Virus record (IMG/VR): IMGVR_UViG_3300043444_000394
Coordinates: 1 to 51,393 of that record
From: a virus
Reading direction: 5' to 3' (one strand)
Length of the DNA stretch: 51,393 nt
In this document: positions 31,833 through 40,755 of the stretch, one piece after another
Layout of the letters: each line of letters starts with the position of its first letter
Numbering within the stretch: position 1 is the stretch's first letter
Program-made: the position numbers and the translations under genes
Notes under the pieces: model-generated
The model's database searches: none
The model's input: the letters and a program-made list of their open reading frames with translations, nothing else
Told to the model about the DNA's origin: nothing

Positions 31833-32060
31833 TCAGACATTTTCACCGGTCGATGAGTCGTTCTTCCTGTCAAATATGGTGATGCCCAAGTACCCACCGG
31901 ATGCTGTCAATAATGCAACAACTAGCGGTATATCCACATCACCCGTGACTATGTAGCGAACGATCACTACCGGAACCAATGCCCATGTGAGGAATGCCAG
32001 TACCCGCTTACTAGACAAGCGCCCCTTGTGATCCTCTAGTGCCTCGTTAAGTCGTTTCAT
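31833..32060 (-). CDS. Small holin-like membrane protein
   Basis: 75 aa with two predicted transmembrane helices (about residues 20-38 and 45-63), a short charged N-terminus (M-K-R-L-N-E-A-L-E-D-H-K-G) and a polar C-terminal tail. This is the size and topology of class II holins. It lies between the M15 endolysin and the spanin-like pair. It could be the holin proper or an antiholin, given a second holin-family gene two positions upstream. Confidence 0.6.
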   Translation of the reverse strand: MKRLNEALEDHKGRLSSKRVLAFLTWALVPVVIVRYIVTGDVDIPLVVALLTASGGYLGITIFDRKNDSSTGENV

Positions 32061-32065
32061 TTTTA

Positions 32066-32527
32066 CTAGTTAAAGGGTTCGTATACCGTCTTTCCTCCTT
32101 TTTTCACCGCTCTCAATACCTGCTTGCGGTTCTTATTGTCCCTTCGTAAAGAGACGTGAACCCAATTCGGATTTTCGGCTGTGCCAAACTCCCAAATCAA
32201 CTGGTCAAATGGTAGGTTGTTTTTGATGTGCTCAAATACTTTGGCGTTTGTTCCATTTCCGAACACGTCACAGTCTATGTCTATGGCCTCACCTTTCACA
32301 TGTTGGCTTGTGGGTGATCCTCCAACGGCTTTGTTTACAACCGGATTCCTAAAGAAACTTGAAGCAAACACCGGCCCACCAACAAACTCTCGTACCGGAT
32401 CAAAAACGCGTAGTGCCACGTATTTCATTGCACTCAATTGATCTTCGTTAGGAGTATTATCAACGTTCCGAACCTCAGTTCTAGTGGCCTCCTTTAGTGT
32501 CAGGTACTTGCTTACATTACTCATCAC
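32066..32527 (-). CDS. Peptidase M15-type endolysin
   Basis: 153 aa. Zinc-peptidase motifs of the M15_3 family are clear: S-x-H at Ser74-His76 followed by G-E-A-I-D-I-D (Asp83), and a C-terminal W-V-H-V (His124). The family cuts peptide crosslinks of peptidoglycan, so this is the lytic endopeptidase. It has no signal peptide, so export depends on a holin. Its start overlaps the holin-family gene by 11 bases; the second Met may be the true start. Confidence 0.82.
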   Translation of the reverse strand: MMSNVSKYLTLKEATRTEVRNVDNTPNEDQLSAMKYVALRVFDPVREFVGGPVFASSFFRNPVVNKAVGGSPTSQHVKGEAIDIDCDVFGNGTNAKVFEHIKNNLPFDQLIWEFGTAENPNWVHVSLRRDNKNRKQVLRAVKKGGKTVYEPFN

Positions 32528-33101
32528 CTTTTGATTTAAACTTATCCATCCACTTTTTTGGATTGATCACCGTGGATATAAACTCGTACTGATCCTTGCT
32601 TACCAAGCCTAGATAATAGGCATTCTGAATGGCTGAAAAGAACGTGCTCAGTGTGAATACGATCAAGAGCGAGTCCACCATCCATGAGGCAATGATGTAT
32701 CCCCACGTCCTGCCCATATTGAAGAGCATGGCCACAAAAATGGTCTGAATCACTACCCTGATAAATGCTCGTGCAAACTTCACCGGAGAAAATCCCTCCT
32801 TCGTTTTGTCGGCACTGTGCTCCTTTACGGCGCGAATGCTCCCAAGTATGGTATCCACCAAACTCACTACCCACAGGATAAGCACTCCGGCAGCAGGAGT
32901 ATAGATATACTTGTCGGTAATCTCATGCAGCACGGTTATTATGCTGCCAAATGTGACACCAAACACGTACACAATTTTTATCTTGAGAGCGAATACGCTC
33001 GTTATCATCTCTTTCATATCCGTATATCCCACCTGTTCCAAAGTGAGATCAACTAGGTCTCTAGGTCTCATGTCTCTAACAAAATTAGTTTTTTCCAACA
33101 T
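32517..33101 (-). CDS. Phage holin family protein (Phage_holin_4-like)
   Basis: 194 aa with about four hydrophobic segments (near residues 42-62, 68-88, 105-128 and 137-158). The segment L-V-D-T-I-L-G-S-I-R-A-V followed by a charged loop and S-P-V-K-F-A-R fits the D-x-x-x-G-x-x-x-A pattern of toxin-secretion/phage-lysis holins. It probably forms the lesion that frees the endolysin. It lies directly upstream of the endolysin and overlaps it. Confidence 0.65.
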   Translation of the reverse strand: MLEKTNFVRDMRPRDLVDLTLEQVGYTDMKEMITSVFALKIKIVYVFGVTFGSIITVLHEITDKYIYTPAAGVLILWVVSLVDTILGSIRAVKEHSADKTKEGFSPVKFARAFIRVVIQTIFVAMLFNMGRTWGYIIASWMVDSLLIVFTLSTFFSAIQNAYYLGLVSKDQYEFISTVINPKKWMDKFKSKGDE

Positions 33102-33123
33102 AATTATAACATTTTGTTATATT

Positions 33124-33633
33124 CTACTCAATCGCTTTTTCACTATGCCCCGGATCAATCTTTTCCAATATCCAATCCAACGCTCTACCCGCCCGTGTAA
33201 GAGTGCCTAATTGCTTATTCCTGCCGATCACTTCTGAGATGGTGTCTCTGTGGTTTCCGAAGCGGTATGGCTCCATGCATGACCAATCGTCATCGCTATC
33301 TGTGCCTATAAATTCCTTCGTGAAAATCACATCAAGCAAGTAACTGAAGAGCACATTGCACAGCTTGTCTATGGCGATGGCTAAATGCAAGGCAATGTGA
33401 TTGAGCCACTGAAATGGGTCTCGAATCACTTTGACCTTCGTGCCAATATCCAACCAGCCTTGTTCCTCTTCAAATACCACCGGCTTGCGGTAAATGTAGA
33501 TGGTGACCAGCACGGCAATCATCTGAGCAATGATGCCCGGAATCAGAATCAGATTGAACAGGAATATAGCGATGATAAGTAACACCCACCCGCTCAGGTA
33601 GAATTTGTAGAATGATGTTAGTTTAGTTTTCAT
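33124..33633 (-). CDS. Lysis-region membrane protein with C-terminal GR-x-L motif
   Basis: 169 aa. Two N-terminal hydrophobic segments (about residues 12-32 and 33-48) and a soluble C-terminal domain containing H-R-D-T-I-S-E-V-I-G-R and L-D-W-I-L-E-K-I-D-P-G-H. This resembles the short proteins with E-T-L/I-S and a terminal D-x-x-H-C segment that accompany lysis genes in many phages. Function is not established. It is coupled (ATGA) to the LamG-like gene upstream. Confidence 0.5.
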   Translation of the reverse strand: MKTKLTSFYKFYLSGWVLLIIAIFLFNLILIPGIIAQMIAVLVTIYIYRKPVVFEEEQGWLDIGTKVKVIRDPFQWLNHIALHLAIAIDKLCNVLFSYLLDVIFTKEFIGTDSDDDWSCMEPYRFGNHRDTISEVIGRNKQLGTLTRAGRALDWILEKIDPGHSEKAIE

Positions 33634-34406
33634 ATAATTACTGCATTTACACCACCAAGCTCGATAGCGTACATTGCGGCGGCTTCTGCTGCCGTAAATT
33701 CCCTATTCTTATATATGTATAGATTATCCATAACTCCTTCTCTCCATTGGCGTTCAGTAGATACATTTGCCTGTGCGCTGGCTTTAAATACTGAAAAATA
33801 TTGCGATCCTGATGTCATTCCATCGTAACTACCTGTATTAACCGCGGATAATGGAGCTTGAAGCACTCCGTTTTTGTATAGCTTTAGACTAGAAGTTGTC
33901 TTTAATCCATCGTATGTAATAACGAGGTGATTCATTGATAATCCTGTTCCGAAAATACCTGTTGAATATTTCCAAGTAATTGTTTTTGTTCGAGTTGGGT
34001 TGCTTATAATAAAACTAGCCGAAGGGGTACCTCCTGAATCAACCCAAAATAACCACTCATCATTAGTTGAACTTTGTGCTCCTTTATTGATTAAATAACG
34101 GTCGTTGGCACTAATGAGTCCGCTAACCCACATACAAATTGTAAATGGTAGGTCATTACCTCCTCCGCTTGTAAATGAAAATGACGTAGTGTCACCTTGA
34201 TATTGCCAACATGGAAATCTTAACGTTGTTGTTCTGATACATCTGCCGACAATAGGGCTATTATCATAATAAATACTAGGCGTGCCGTGTGTAAATACAC
34301 CGTTGTAATTTCCAGTTTCATCATTCAAATTATCTTCAAAGCGGTAGGCGGCAAGAAGCCCCGTTAAAAAATCAAAACTACCCCACTTGCTATTTATCTG
34401 TCTCAT
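33630..34406 (-). CDS. LamG/concanavalin-like tail or receptor-binding protein
   Basis: 258 aa. Residues about 15-245 follow the Laminin_G_3/LamG jelly-roll pattern: L-A-A-Y-R-F-E-D-N-L-N-D-E-T-G near the start, F-T-I-C-M-W-V in the middle, H-L-V-I-T-Y-D-G followed by L-K-L-Y-K-N-G-V, and the closing M-D-N-L-Y-I-Y-K-N-R-E. Such domains bind carbohydrate and occur at tips of phage fibres in Bacteroidota. It lies after the fibre genes and before lysis genes, with ATGA couplings on both sides. Host receptor binding is a good inference. Confidence 0.7.
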   Translation of the reverse strand: MRQINSKWGSFDFLTGLLAAYRFEDNLNDETGNYNGVFTHGTPSIYYDNSPIVGRCIRTTTLRFPCWQYQGDTTSFSFTSGGGNDLPFTICMWVSGLISANDRYLINKGAQSSTNDEWLFWVDSGGTPSASFIISNPTRTKTITWKYSTGIFGTGLSMNHLVITYDGLKTTSSLKLYKNGVLQAPLSAVNTGSYDGMTSGSQYFSVFKASAQANVSTERQWREGVMDNLYIYKNREFTAAEAAAMYAIELGGVNAVII

Positions 34407-34927
34407 GGCTTTTCAGTAAATTGAAAGGTGGGCAATGTACCATCATTGGTCAATGCGGCTTCTTGGTCATCACGCTCTACTCGGCATACATTTAACCAAT
34501 CGCCAAGTGACGTGATATAGGTTAGTCGTGCTACTTGCTCATCGGTTTTATTTGGTGTGAGCAATGCTAATTCCACCCCTTCCTTGAGGTGCTTTAGGCG
34601 AATAGCCATCGGGTAGTTTTCATCCAAATAATCCCCAAGCACCGATGTGAGCGCCTCAATTATTTGCTCATTGCTTTTTTGAGTAAGTGTCCAAGTTACG
34701 CTCATTTTCAAGATGTGCGTGTAAGTCGGGTGTGGCTCGTTTGTCCACGTTTCTTGACGTGCTATTGAATGCGTTCTTGAATCAAACGTTGGCTGCTGAT
34801 CAACTTGCTCGTAGTAGTATTGCAAATTTTCATCCATACCCACTATCGGAATGGCTATATCCGATCCAGCATAGCGAACGTTTCGCTTGATTTCGTTTGT
34901 GGAGATATTTTTAAGATGTAGTATCAT
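34403..34927 (-). CDS. Tail-region protein, possible fibre assembly protein
   Basis: 174 aa, mixed alpha/beta, with a strand-rich N-terminus (T-Y-T-H-I-L-K-M-S-V-T-W) and a helical C-terminal half (L-K-E-G-V-E-L-A-L-L). No catalytic motif. It lies between the fibre and the LamG-like protein, TAATG-coupled to the former and ATGA-coupled to the latter. A chaperone or adaptor for the fibre is a reasonable guess, not shown by sequence. Confidence 0.5.
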   Translation of the reverse strand: MILHLKNISTNEIKRNVRYAGSDIAIPIVGMDENLQYYYEQVDQQPTFDSRTHSIARQETWTNEPHPTYTHILKMSVTWTLTQKSNEQIIEALTSVLGDYLDENYPMAIRLKHLKEGVELALLTPNKTDEQVARLTYITSLGDWLNVCRVERDDQEAALTNDGTLPTFQFTEKP

Positions 34928-36573
34928 TATGATGTGCGAGTGAAGTACATGTCTAGTTTCAATCCACTGCCCGGATTGGATGAGCCTACCTGATCAATTA
35001 GCACAGTGAAATTATCGGTCGTGGTAAATGATGCTGTATTTATCACTGCTGCGGTTGCTGCGGTTGCACTGGAAGATTCACCAGCGTCTATCGTTAATTT
35101 CGTTGTGAAAATTGTGGTTCCGTTTTTCTTAATGTCCACAATAATTGTGCTCCCTGTTGGCGTATTTGCAGGATCGCAATACAGTCTGAAACTTGTCCAG
35201 TTGCCGTTTACTTTTGGTAGGTAAGACAAGATTGCCGTGCCTACAACTATGTCACTTGTTTCATCTGAGAGTGCGATGGTTTCGAATAAATTATAAATCC
35301 CTGCTAGTTTGGTTTGTTCCGCGTCTGTAAGGAAATTCGTGTCAGATTCAGCCTCTAGTGCCGTCTTTATCTGAGCGGCTGTAACACTTCCCGTTTGGCC
35401 TACTACGGCTGATACTGCGTCTGTCTGGTCGTGCTTGCTCCAATTCCCTGCATACGTTCCAGTACTTGCATTGTCTACTATCGCTACAATGTTGTCTCCA
35501 ATCGCAAACGATATTCCATTGACTGTACCTCCCACACTCACATAGTAGAACCATCCTATTTGCGCGGCTCCTGCTCCGGGGAATGTTCCTGCACTTGCAT
35601 CCCAATCTCCTTTATACACCATGCCATTGGCTAGTGCTGCAATCTCCGTCTCTAAAGCATCAAGGTCTACGGGTTGTGTAATTGAAATTAGATCAGTCTT
35701 TACTTTGCTTGCGTTCGAATTAGTCTCAATCGCATCTAGGTCTACTGCTTGTGTGACGGTTATGTGATCAGTTTTGACTTTACTAGCAGCTACGTTTGTT
35801 TCAATGGTATCCAAGTCCACCGCTTGTGTGACGGCTATGTGACCGAGCTTTGTCCGTTCGGCTGCTGTCATTATCTTGGTGTCAGCGCCTTCAGTCATGT
35901 TATCCATGTCAAAGACATCTCCCGTCACTTCATTCGGGTCATATTGTGCCCGTGACATGTATAGCTGCTCATCCAAATTAGCTTGTGAGATCGTCCAATC
36001 AGCTAGGGTGGTCGGATTATCAACGTTGGCTGTCAATAGATCACCTACTTCTACAGGTTCGGTGAAGAACGTTCCGGCCACACTCACAGACCATGCATAA
36101 CCTGAATAAATCACGATAGGTGACACATCCAAATTAGGTGTATTGGTCGCTGCATTGTAGTACCCTCTGAAACTCTTCGTTCCAATAGAATCCAGCGCAA
36201 TACGATCTGCTAGGGTGAAGTCTACAATCGGATAGGTTTCAGTCTCTAGATCGTCTCCTACAGAAAAGGCATCATCGCCAAAAAGTACCAATGGAGCGGT
36301 GGCCAATACTCCTGCCTCTTCCGTTCTGAATTTCAAGATGTAATTTCCGGCACTCGGTAGTAGGTGAAAGTCGCACTGTACCTTCTTGCGGTTTCCGGCC
36401 TTACCTGCTAGGGTTGGCGTACCCGTAGTAACCGTACCGGCCAGCGCATCGGATCCAAGTACATACACTTCCGCAATGATCTCGTGTCCCTCTGAGTCAA
36501 TCAACTGATTGAACTCTATGCCCACGTTCACATCGTCTACGTATCTTTTTACTATGCCTAATCCGTCATTCAT
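34927..36573 (-). CDS. Tail fibre / spike protein with tandem 25-aa repeats
   Basis: 548 aa from the ATG at 36573, chosen because it overlaps the upstream stop (ATGA). The N-terminal about 90 residues repeat the fold of the preceding 107-aa protein. A middle region has three 25-residue coiled-coil-like repeats (core V-D-L-D-x-I-E-T-N, DNA 35617-35841). It also has the phage-fibre phrases T-A-A-E-R-T-K-L-G and T-D-A-E-Q-T-K-L-A-G-I, known from trimeric tail fibres. The C-terminus is a beta-rich domain. It is probably an adsorption fibre. Confidence 0.72.
   Translation of the reverse strand: MNDGLGIVKRYVDDVNVGIEFNQLIDSEGHEIIAEVYVLGSDALAGTVTTGTPTLAGKAGNRKKVQCDFHLLPSAGNYILKFRTEEAGVLATAPLVLFGDDAFSVGDDLETETYPIVDFTLADRIALDSIGTKSFRGYYNAATNTPNLDVSPIVIYSGYAWSVSVAGTFFTEPVEVGDLLTANVDNPTTLADWTISQANLDEQLYMSRAQYDPNEVTGDVFDMDNMTEGADTKIMTAAERTKLGHIAVTQAVDLDTIETNVAASKVKTDHITVTQAVDLDAIETNSNASKVKTDLISITQPVDLDALETEIAALANGMVYKGDWDASAGTFPGAGAAQIGWFYYVSVGGTVNGISFAIGDNIVAIVDNASTGTYAGNWSKHDQTDAVSAVVGQTGSVTAAQIKTALEAESDTNFLTDAEQTKLAGIYNLFETIALSDETSDIVVGTAILSYLPKVNGNWTSFRLYCDPANTPTGSTIIVDIKKNGTTIFTTKLTIDAGESSSATAATAAVINTASFTTTDNFTVLIDQVGSSNPGSGLKLDMYFTRTS
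35617..35841 (-). repeat. Three tandem 75-bp repeats inside the tail fibre gene
   Basis: Three in-frame 75-bp units encode 25-residue segments that share V-T-Q-A-V-D-L-D and A-S-K-V-K-T-D. Copies 1 and 2 are close; copy 3 has diverged. The units probably set fibre length. Confidence 0.7.
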
Positions 36574-36893
36574 CGTATTACACAAATAGCTTTTGCAATC
36601 ACGCCGGTCTCTTCGGTATAAAACTTCAATCCATAATTGCCCACTTCCACATCCGTCACATCTATGGTCAGCGTCACGTACTGATTTCTTGCTTTCCCAA
36701 GATCAGTTCCTCCCGTTACGGTGGCCACTGCCGGATCTCCGGTACCAATCACGTATAGCTTGCCAATGATCACCTCTCCCTCGCATTCTACCGTACAGGG
36801 TACCAATACTTCTTTGGTCACTGCCACATCGGTATTCACTATCACCGTGTCCCTCTTGTCGCTGAAGCGTGTCATTTCACTCGTTTTTACCAA
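36570..36893 (-). CDS. Small fibre-associated beta protein, paralogue of fibre N-terminus
   Basis: 107 aa. Its sequence runs parallel to residues about 14-100 of the next gene: V-x-x-x-V-x-V, I-I-G-K-L-Y-V-I-G, a Gly/Thr-rich turn, N-Y-G-L-K-F-Y-T-E-E-T-G-V. Tandem duplication of one beta-sandwich domain is the simplest reading. It may be a virion-attachment or capping domain. The gene starts just after a terminator-like hairpin. Confidence 0.6.
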   Translation of the reverse strand: MVKTSEMTRFSDKRDTVIVNTDVAVTKEVLVPCTVECEGEVIIGKLYVIGTGDPAVATVTGGTDLGKARNQYVTLTIDVTDVEVGNYGLKFYTEETGVIAKAICVIR

Positions 36894-36898
36894 ATAAA

Positions 36899-36944
36899 AA
36901 TGCCCACTGCCCTGAGCGTCTTACCGATCCGGGTGGTGGGCATT
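36899..36944 (-). terminator. Terminator between stabilisation and fibre genes
   Basis: Minus strand: 9-bp stem AATGCCCAC/GTGGGCATT (36936-36944 with 36899-36907), loop about 28 bases, then TTTTTATTT. It lies in the gap between the 1042-aa protein and the fibre-associated gene, and the start codon of the latter is within 10 bases of the T-tract. A weak -7-like TACCTTTA is at 36969-36976. Confidence 0.65.
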
Positions 36945-36982
36945 ATTCCAGCCTGTTATTTTATGTCGTAAAGGTATAAATT

Positions 36983-39900
36983 TTACCCCAACAAATTGCC
37001 TCTCATCTCATACTGCATTTGCAGCGATTGTAGGTAAGCACCGGAACTCATTGGTCCCGTAATCACCAATCGATACACCTGAAAGCTGCCGTAGTTTGAT
37101 CGCATAAATAAGTTGGTCAAATCCGTACTAGTAGTGAAGGCGTAGGATACCAATGTTGTCCAGCCACTATTCACCGTCTTCTTCCCCTGAAGAGAGATGG
37201 AAAGTCCACCACCGGAACCGTCCGACTTTATCCTTCCTATCAGGATGGCTCTCTGAATGCGCTTCATCACCGTGTATATGTTCATGGATATTTCGTTGGT
37301 GGTGAGTGTTATTGTCACCACGGATGATCCATCTCTCCATGTGGCCATGAAATCATTGGTGAACGTCCCGGCGTTATTGCCTCCATCTACGCGCATGAAG
37401 TGTGCTGAACCATTCACATTGATCAGTCGGCCAGTAGTGTTTGCGCCTAATGTCACAGTCCCCTCGTACCACTTATTGAACTCCGTATTCCAAACCAATA
37501 GATAGGTGGTGCCATCGGTGAATAGCACCTCTTGGGTTTTCTCATGTACGCCAATGAATACTTCGGCATCAAGTAGAGCGGACATGAAATCGGCCTGACT
37601 CGCATACTCTCTGAGTGGGTAGAAGATGTCCACTACGTTATTACCCTGAAGGATATGCAATCCCACTTGACTAGCAAACCAAAGGGTGTTTTTGTAAACC
37701 GTAAATGCATTTTCTGAATGCACTCCATAGTCATCGGTGATGGTCTCTATTCGGGAGATAAATATCTCTGAGGTAGATTCTGCTCCGTGAATGCCTCGTT
37801 CGGCCAGTATTACCAACGGGAACTGCGCAAACTGTCCATCTCCTGTTTCTTGTGTGTTGTCGATGAAGCCTACTACCGGGCTTTTTACTGAATACGTTCG
37901 CTCAAGCGGAAGGTCAAGTTCGTTCAAATTGCTTGACCGTATCACCTCCGGCCTACGATTGATGGTGTCTTGGCCTGTATAGGCGAAAGGTTCTGCTGCG
38001 GTTGTGTTTGCCCCTGTTACGTCAGATAGCGCGGATGCTCTTTCTGTCTCTGTGTTATAGGCTAGATTTAGTGTGGGGTGTGGCTGTAGGTTTTTGATAT
38101 AATAGTTACACCAGTGTGTAGGGGAAACGATTTCTTCGTTACCACCACCCGTTTCGTCTACTAGTCCTGTGGCGCTCGTTACCGTGATCACTAAGGCTGT
38201 TACCGATTCAATCACTTTCGTCGTATTGTTCCCTCCGTTAGTAAATCCTGTAGTTGTGATTGTTCCACCCACCAAAAAGCCGTCACTCAAAAATGAACCG
38301 GAAAGCCGTGTGAATGTTTTTGCAGCAGCTACAACGTCTATTTGAATGGCTCCCGTGTCCGGTGTAACTGACCTCCACAGCTTTAATTGTGTGGCTCTTC
38401 TGTCCGGGTAGGATAGTGTTTCGGGTAAAAGGATGTCTGTTCCATCATCGTAGAACTTTACTTTCTGGTAGCGCTTAAACTCTCCTTGCTCTGTGGGTAT
38501 TGTGACCTCTGCAAGGTCGTATTCTGTGGCTATATTAATTTCTGTTTGCAAAGCACGAACGGAATATATTTCAAGTTTTGTGCCATTGCCTGAATTTGAA
38601 AGATTTATTGTGATAGTTACTGCTGCCGTGGTTGAAATATCAGCATTAGGTATGGTGATTCGAAGTGTGGTTTTGTCTCCGGGGTTTGTCCCAATAAAAT
38701 CCAACACATTTCCCGTTGAATCTACAATACCTGTCCCTGTCAGGTCTACAGTTCCTAATATATTAGAATCAGATAATAGGTTGTATTCAATTTCTACTAC
38801 TATATCTATAGTAATATTCACGGGTGTGAAGGTGGTAGCTGATGTGTATGGTCCGCTTGGGGAATAAACGTCTCCAATCAAAACTGAATCGGCCTGTAAA
38901 ACTCTTGTATGATTGAGTCTTGTCCATGTACCGTGCACGTCATTGTAATTGTCAGCAAGTAATACATTGACCAATGTTGGGTCAGTCAATCGTTCGGTAA
39001 ACCACCACTCTGCTGCCGGAAGATGGAAGTTGGTCATTATATCTCCTAATAAGAGATTGTTTCGGTAGTTCCCTATTCTTCTGCCGGTGGTGATATGGTG
39101 TGATAAAGGGTCGATATTTAATATTGGAAACGTGGAAATCTTGTCCTCTTCCACCTTGCCCATAAATAGATTGTTCTCGTTTTTCTCCAAACTCTCTACC
39201 AATCCAATCACAAAGTAGTTTCCTGTTTGAAATGCATCATCCCTTGATCCGTAACCAATGGTTAATGCAAGGTATGGCCCCTTAATTTCGTCCGACTTCT
39301 CATTGTTGAGTAATAGCCTATCGGTATAGGTGGACGAATCGATGTACGTGTTCGCGTCCTTCACCAACTCCGGCCAATACGTATTTGCAGCATCCTTATC
39401 TATCTTGATTATTTTTGGTGGTGTGTGCTTAACATAGGTTCCTGTTGTTTCCAATCTCCACACCAGCATCACAGCGAAATACTTATCCGCTAAAGGCAGG
39501 TATCCGGGGTACCCTCCATTTGGAAAGTCAGCAGCCGTATAAGTGTCACTTCCAGTGCTTACTATCCAGTTATTGTGGCGCTGCAATACGTGTCCGTTGT
39601 ACACATTGTCTCCTATAATCAGGAAGAGATGCGACTCAGTATTGTTGTAAATCAACAAAGCCACATCCTGCGCGTTGATCTTTTGCCATTTGAACTTGAA
39701 ATCCGATTGCCAATTTGCGGCTGTAAACTCACACAATGCCGCCCCATCAATTCGATGCACTCCTGTATCAACTTTTGTGGCGAAGATTTCATACGTGTCT
39801 GCGTCAGCATCTTTAATGAGCAATAACCACCTAGAGGTGTCTGTTTTGGTGGCTCCCTGCTCTTTGTACTTGCGTTCGTGCCAATACGCACTCAATACGG

Positions 39901-40111
39901 TGGAATCGTCCGCGCTTGCTAAGTCCTGCGAAATAGACATTGGATACCCCTTCGCTTTGTTGTTGCCACTCTCGATCGGCTTCCATAGTGGAGACTCTTT
40001 TAGGGCACCATAGGGCACTAGATTTTTGATCGTGGCGCATAGTCCATCAGGGCTTTGCGTTGGCTCCACCTGCGTCTCTATGCCAAGGAAAGGGATGTTT
40101 GCTGTCTCCAT
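36983..40111 (-). CDS. Tail stabilisation / hub-like protein
   Basis: 1042 aa, the largest complete structural gene. The N-terminus (P-D-G-L-C-A-T-I-K-N-L-V-P, residues 21-33) resembles the opening of stabilisation proteins of P22-like and crAss-like phages. The rest is beta-rich with recurrent F-x-V-Y-K-N-T-L-W-F-A-S type strands suggestive of a propeller-like core, plus Ig-like insertions around residues 440-530 and 610-660. It follows the two connector-like genes, the order expected for a protein that plugs and extends the short tail. The assignment comes from order, length and partial resemblance. Confidence 0.6.
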   Translation of the reverse strand: METANIPFLGIETQVEPTQSPDGLCATIKNLVPYGALKESPLWKPIESGNNKAKGYPMSISQDLASADDSTVLSAYWHERKYKEQGATKTDTSRWLLLIKDADADTYEIFATKVDTGVHRIDGAALCEFTAANWQSDFKFKWQKINAQDVALLIYNNTESHLFLIIGDNVYNGHVLQRHNNWIVSTGSDTYTAADFPNGGYPGYLPLADKYFAVMLVWRLETTGTYVKHTPPKIIKIDKDAANTYWPELVKDANTYIDSSTYTDRLLLNNEKSDEIKGPYLALTIGYGSRDDAFQTGNYFVIGLVESLEKNENNLFMGKVEEDKISTFPILNIDPLSHHITTGRRIGNYRNNLLLGDIMTNFHLPAAEWWFTERLTDPTLVNVLLADNYNDVHGTWTRLNHTRVLQADSVLIGDVYSPSGPYTSATTFTPVNITIDIVVEIEYNLLSDSNILGTVDLTGTGIVDSTGNVLDFIGTNPGDKTTLRITIPNADISTTAAVTITINLSNSGNGTKLEIYSVRALQTEINIATEYDLAEVTIPTEQGEFKRYQKVKFYDDGTDILLPETLSYPDRRATQLKLWRSVTPDTGAIQIDVVAAAKTFTRLSGSFLSDGFLVGGTITTTGFTNGGNNTTKVIESVTALVITVTSATGLVDETGGGNEEIVSPTHWCNYYIKNLQPHPTLNLAYNTETERASALSDVTGANTTAAEPFAYTGQDTINRRPEVIRSSNLNELDLPLERTYSVKSPVVGFIDNTQETGDGQFAQFPLVILAERGIHGAESTSEIFISRIETITDDYGVHSENAFTVYKNTLWFASQVGLHILQGNNVVDIFYPLREYASQADFMSALLDAEVFIGVHEKTQEVLFTDGTTYLLVWNTEFNKWYEGTVTLGANTTGRLINVNGSAHFMRVDGGNNAGTFTNDFMATWRDGSSVVTITLTTNEISMNIYTVMKRIQRAILIGRIKSDGSGGGLSISLQGKKTVNSGWTTLVSYAFTTSTDLTNLFMRSNYGSFQVYRLVITGPMSSGAYLQSLQMQYEMRGNLLG

Positions 40112-40117
40112 GTGAAA

Positions 40118-40750
40118 TTATATGCCGGGTAGGTTGTGTACTCTTACTCTTAAAGTCTTGTTTTTCGCTGAGGTAATCGCATTGAACCTCACCTTGCCCA
40201 TGGATTCTTTGTAATCTATGTCGCGCACAGATGCCCACTCATACAGCCCTTTCAGTTTCCACCACTCACGAAGCACGTAATTAACTATCGCCCTACGGAT
40301 GAACTGCTGCACCATCGTGTATCTGATCTGCTCATCTTCCAATCCCTGAATGCTGAAAATCACATAGTCCGGCACTCCTTTGTCTAACTTCTCCCCTTCG
40401 TTGTGCTGTCTGTTTACAATCTGATCAGTGCTGATCTCTTGGTCGTTTGGACTTGTCAACTCTCCCGTATCGTTAGGATCGTAGGTGTCCGGGTCTTCCC
40501 ACTCTGCATAGTAGGTCAAAGCATCTAATCCGGTTTCGGTATAGTGCTTCACTAGGTCAGCATCATTGGCGATCTCTGCACATGCATCCATGGCAAACGA
40601 ATGAATCTGTGGAATCTCTTGATCGGATATTGCAAAGTCATCCTCATGCATGTCCGGCTTCACTTTCACCTGAATGTACGACTGCCTCTGAATCTCATCG
40701 TAGATGTCCTGAAGGTCAAGTCGGGTGATATTTTTTATGTCAGTTGCCAT
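40118..40750 (-). CDS. Head-tail connector-like protein 2
   Basis: 210 aa. The N-terminal helical half (L-Q-D-I-Y-D-E-I-Q-R-Q-S-Y) and an acidic linker with D-P-D-T-Y-D-P-N-D-T are followed by a helical part with R-Y-T-M-V-Q-Q-F-I-R-R-A-I-V-N-Y and a closing strand. It lies between the adaptor-like protein and the stabilisation protein, with gaps of about six bases. The role as a ring joining portal and tail is inferred from position. Confidence 0.55.
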   Translation of the reverse strand: MATDIKNITRLDLQDIYDEIQRQSYIQVKVKPDMHEDDFAISDQEIPQIHSFAMDACAEIANDADLVKHYTETGLDALTYYAEWEDPDTYDPNDTGELTSPNDQEISTDQIVNRQHNEGEKLDKGVPDYVIFSIQGLEDEQIRYTMVQQFIRRAIVNYVLREWWKLKGLYEWASVRDIDYKESMGKVRFNAITSAKNKTLRVRVHNLPGI

Positions 40751-40755
40751 AGTGG

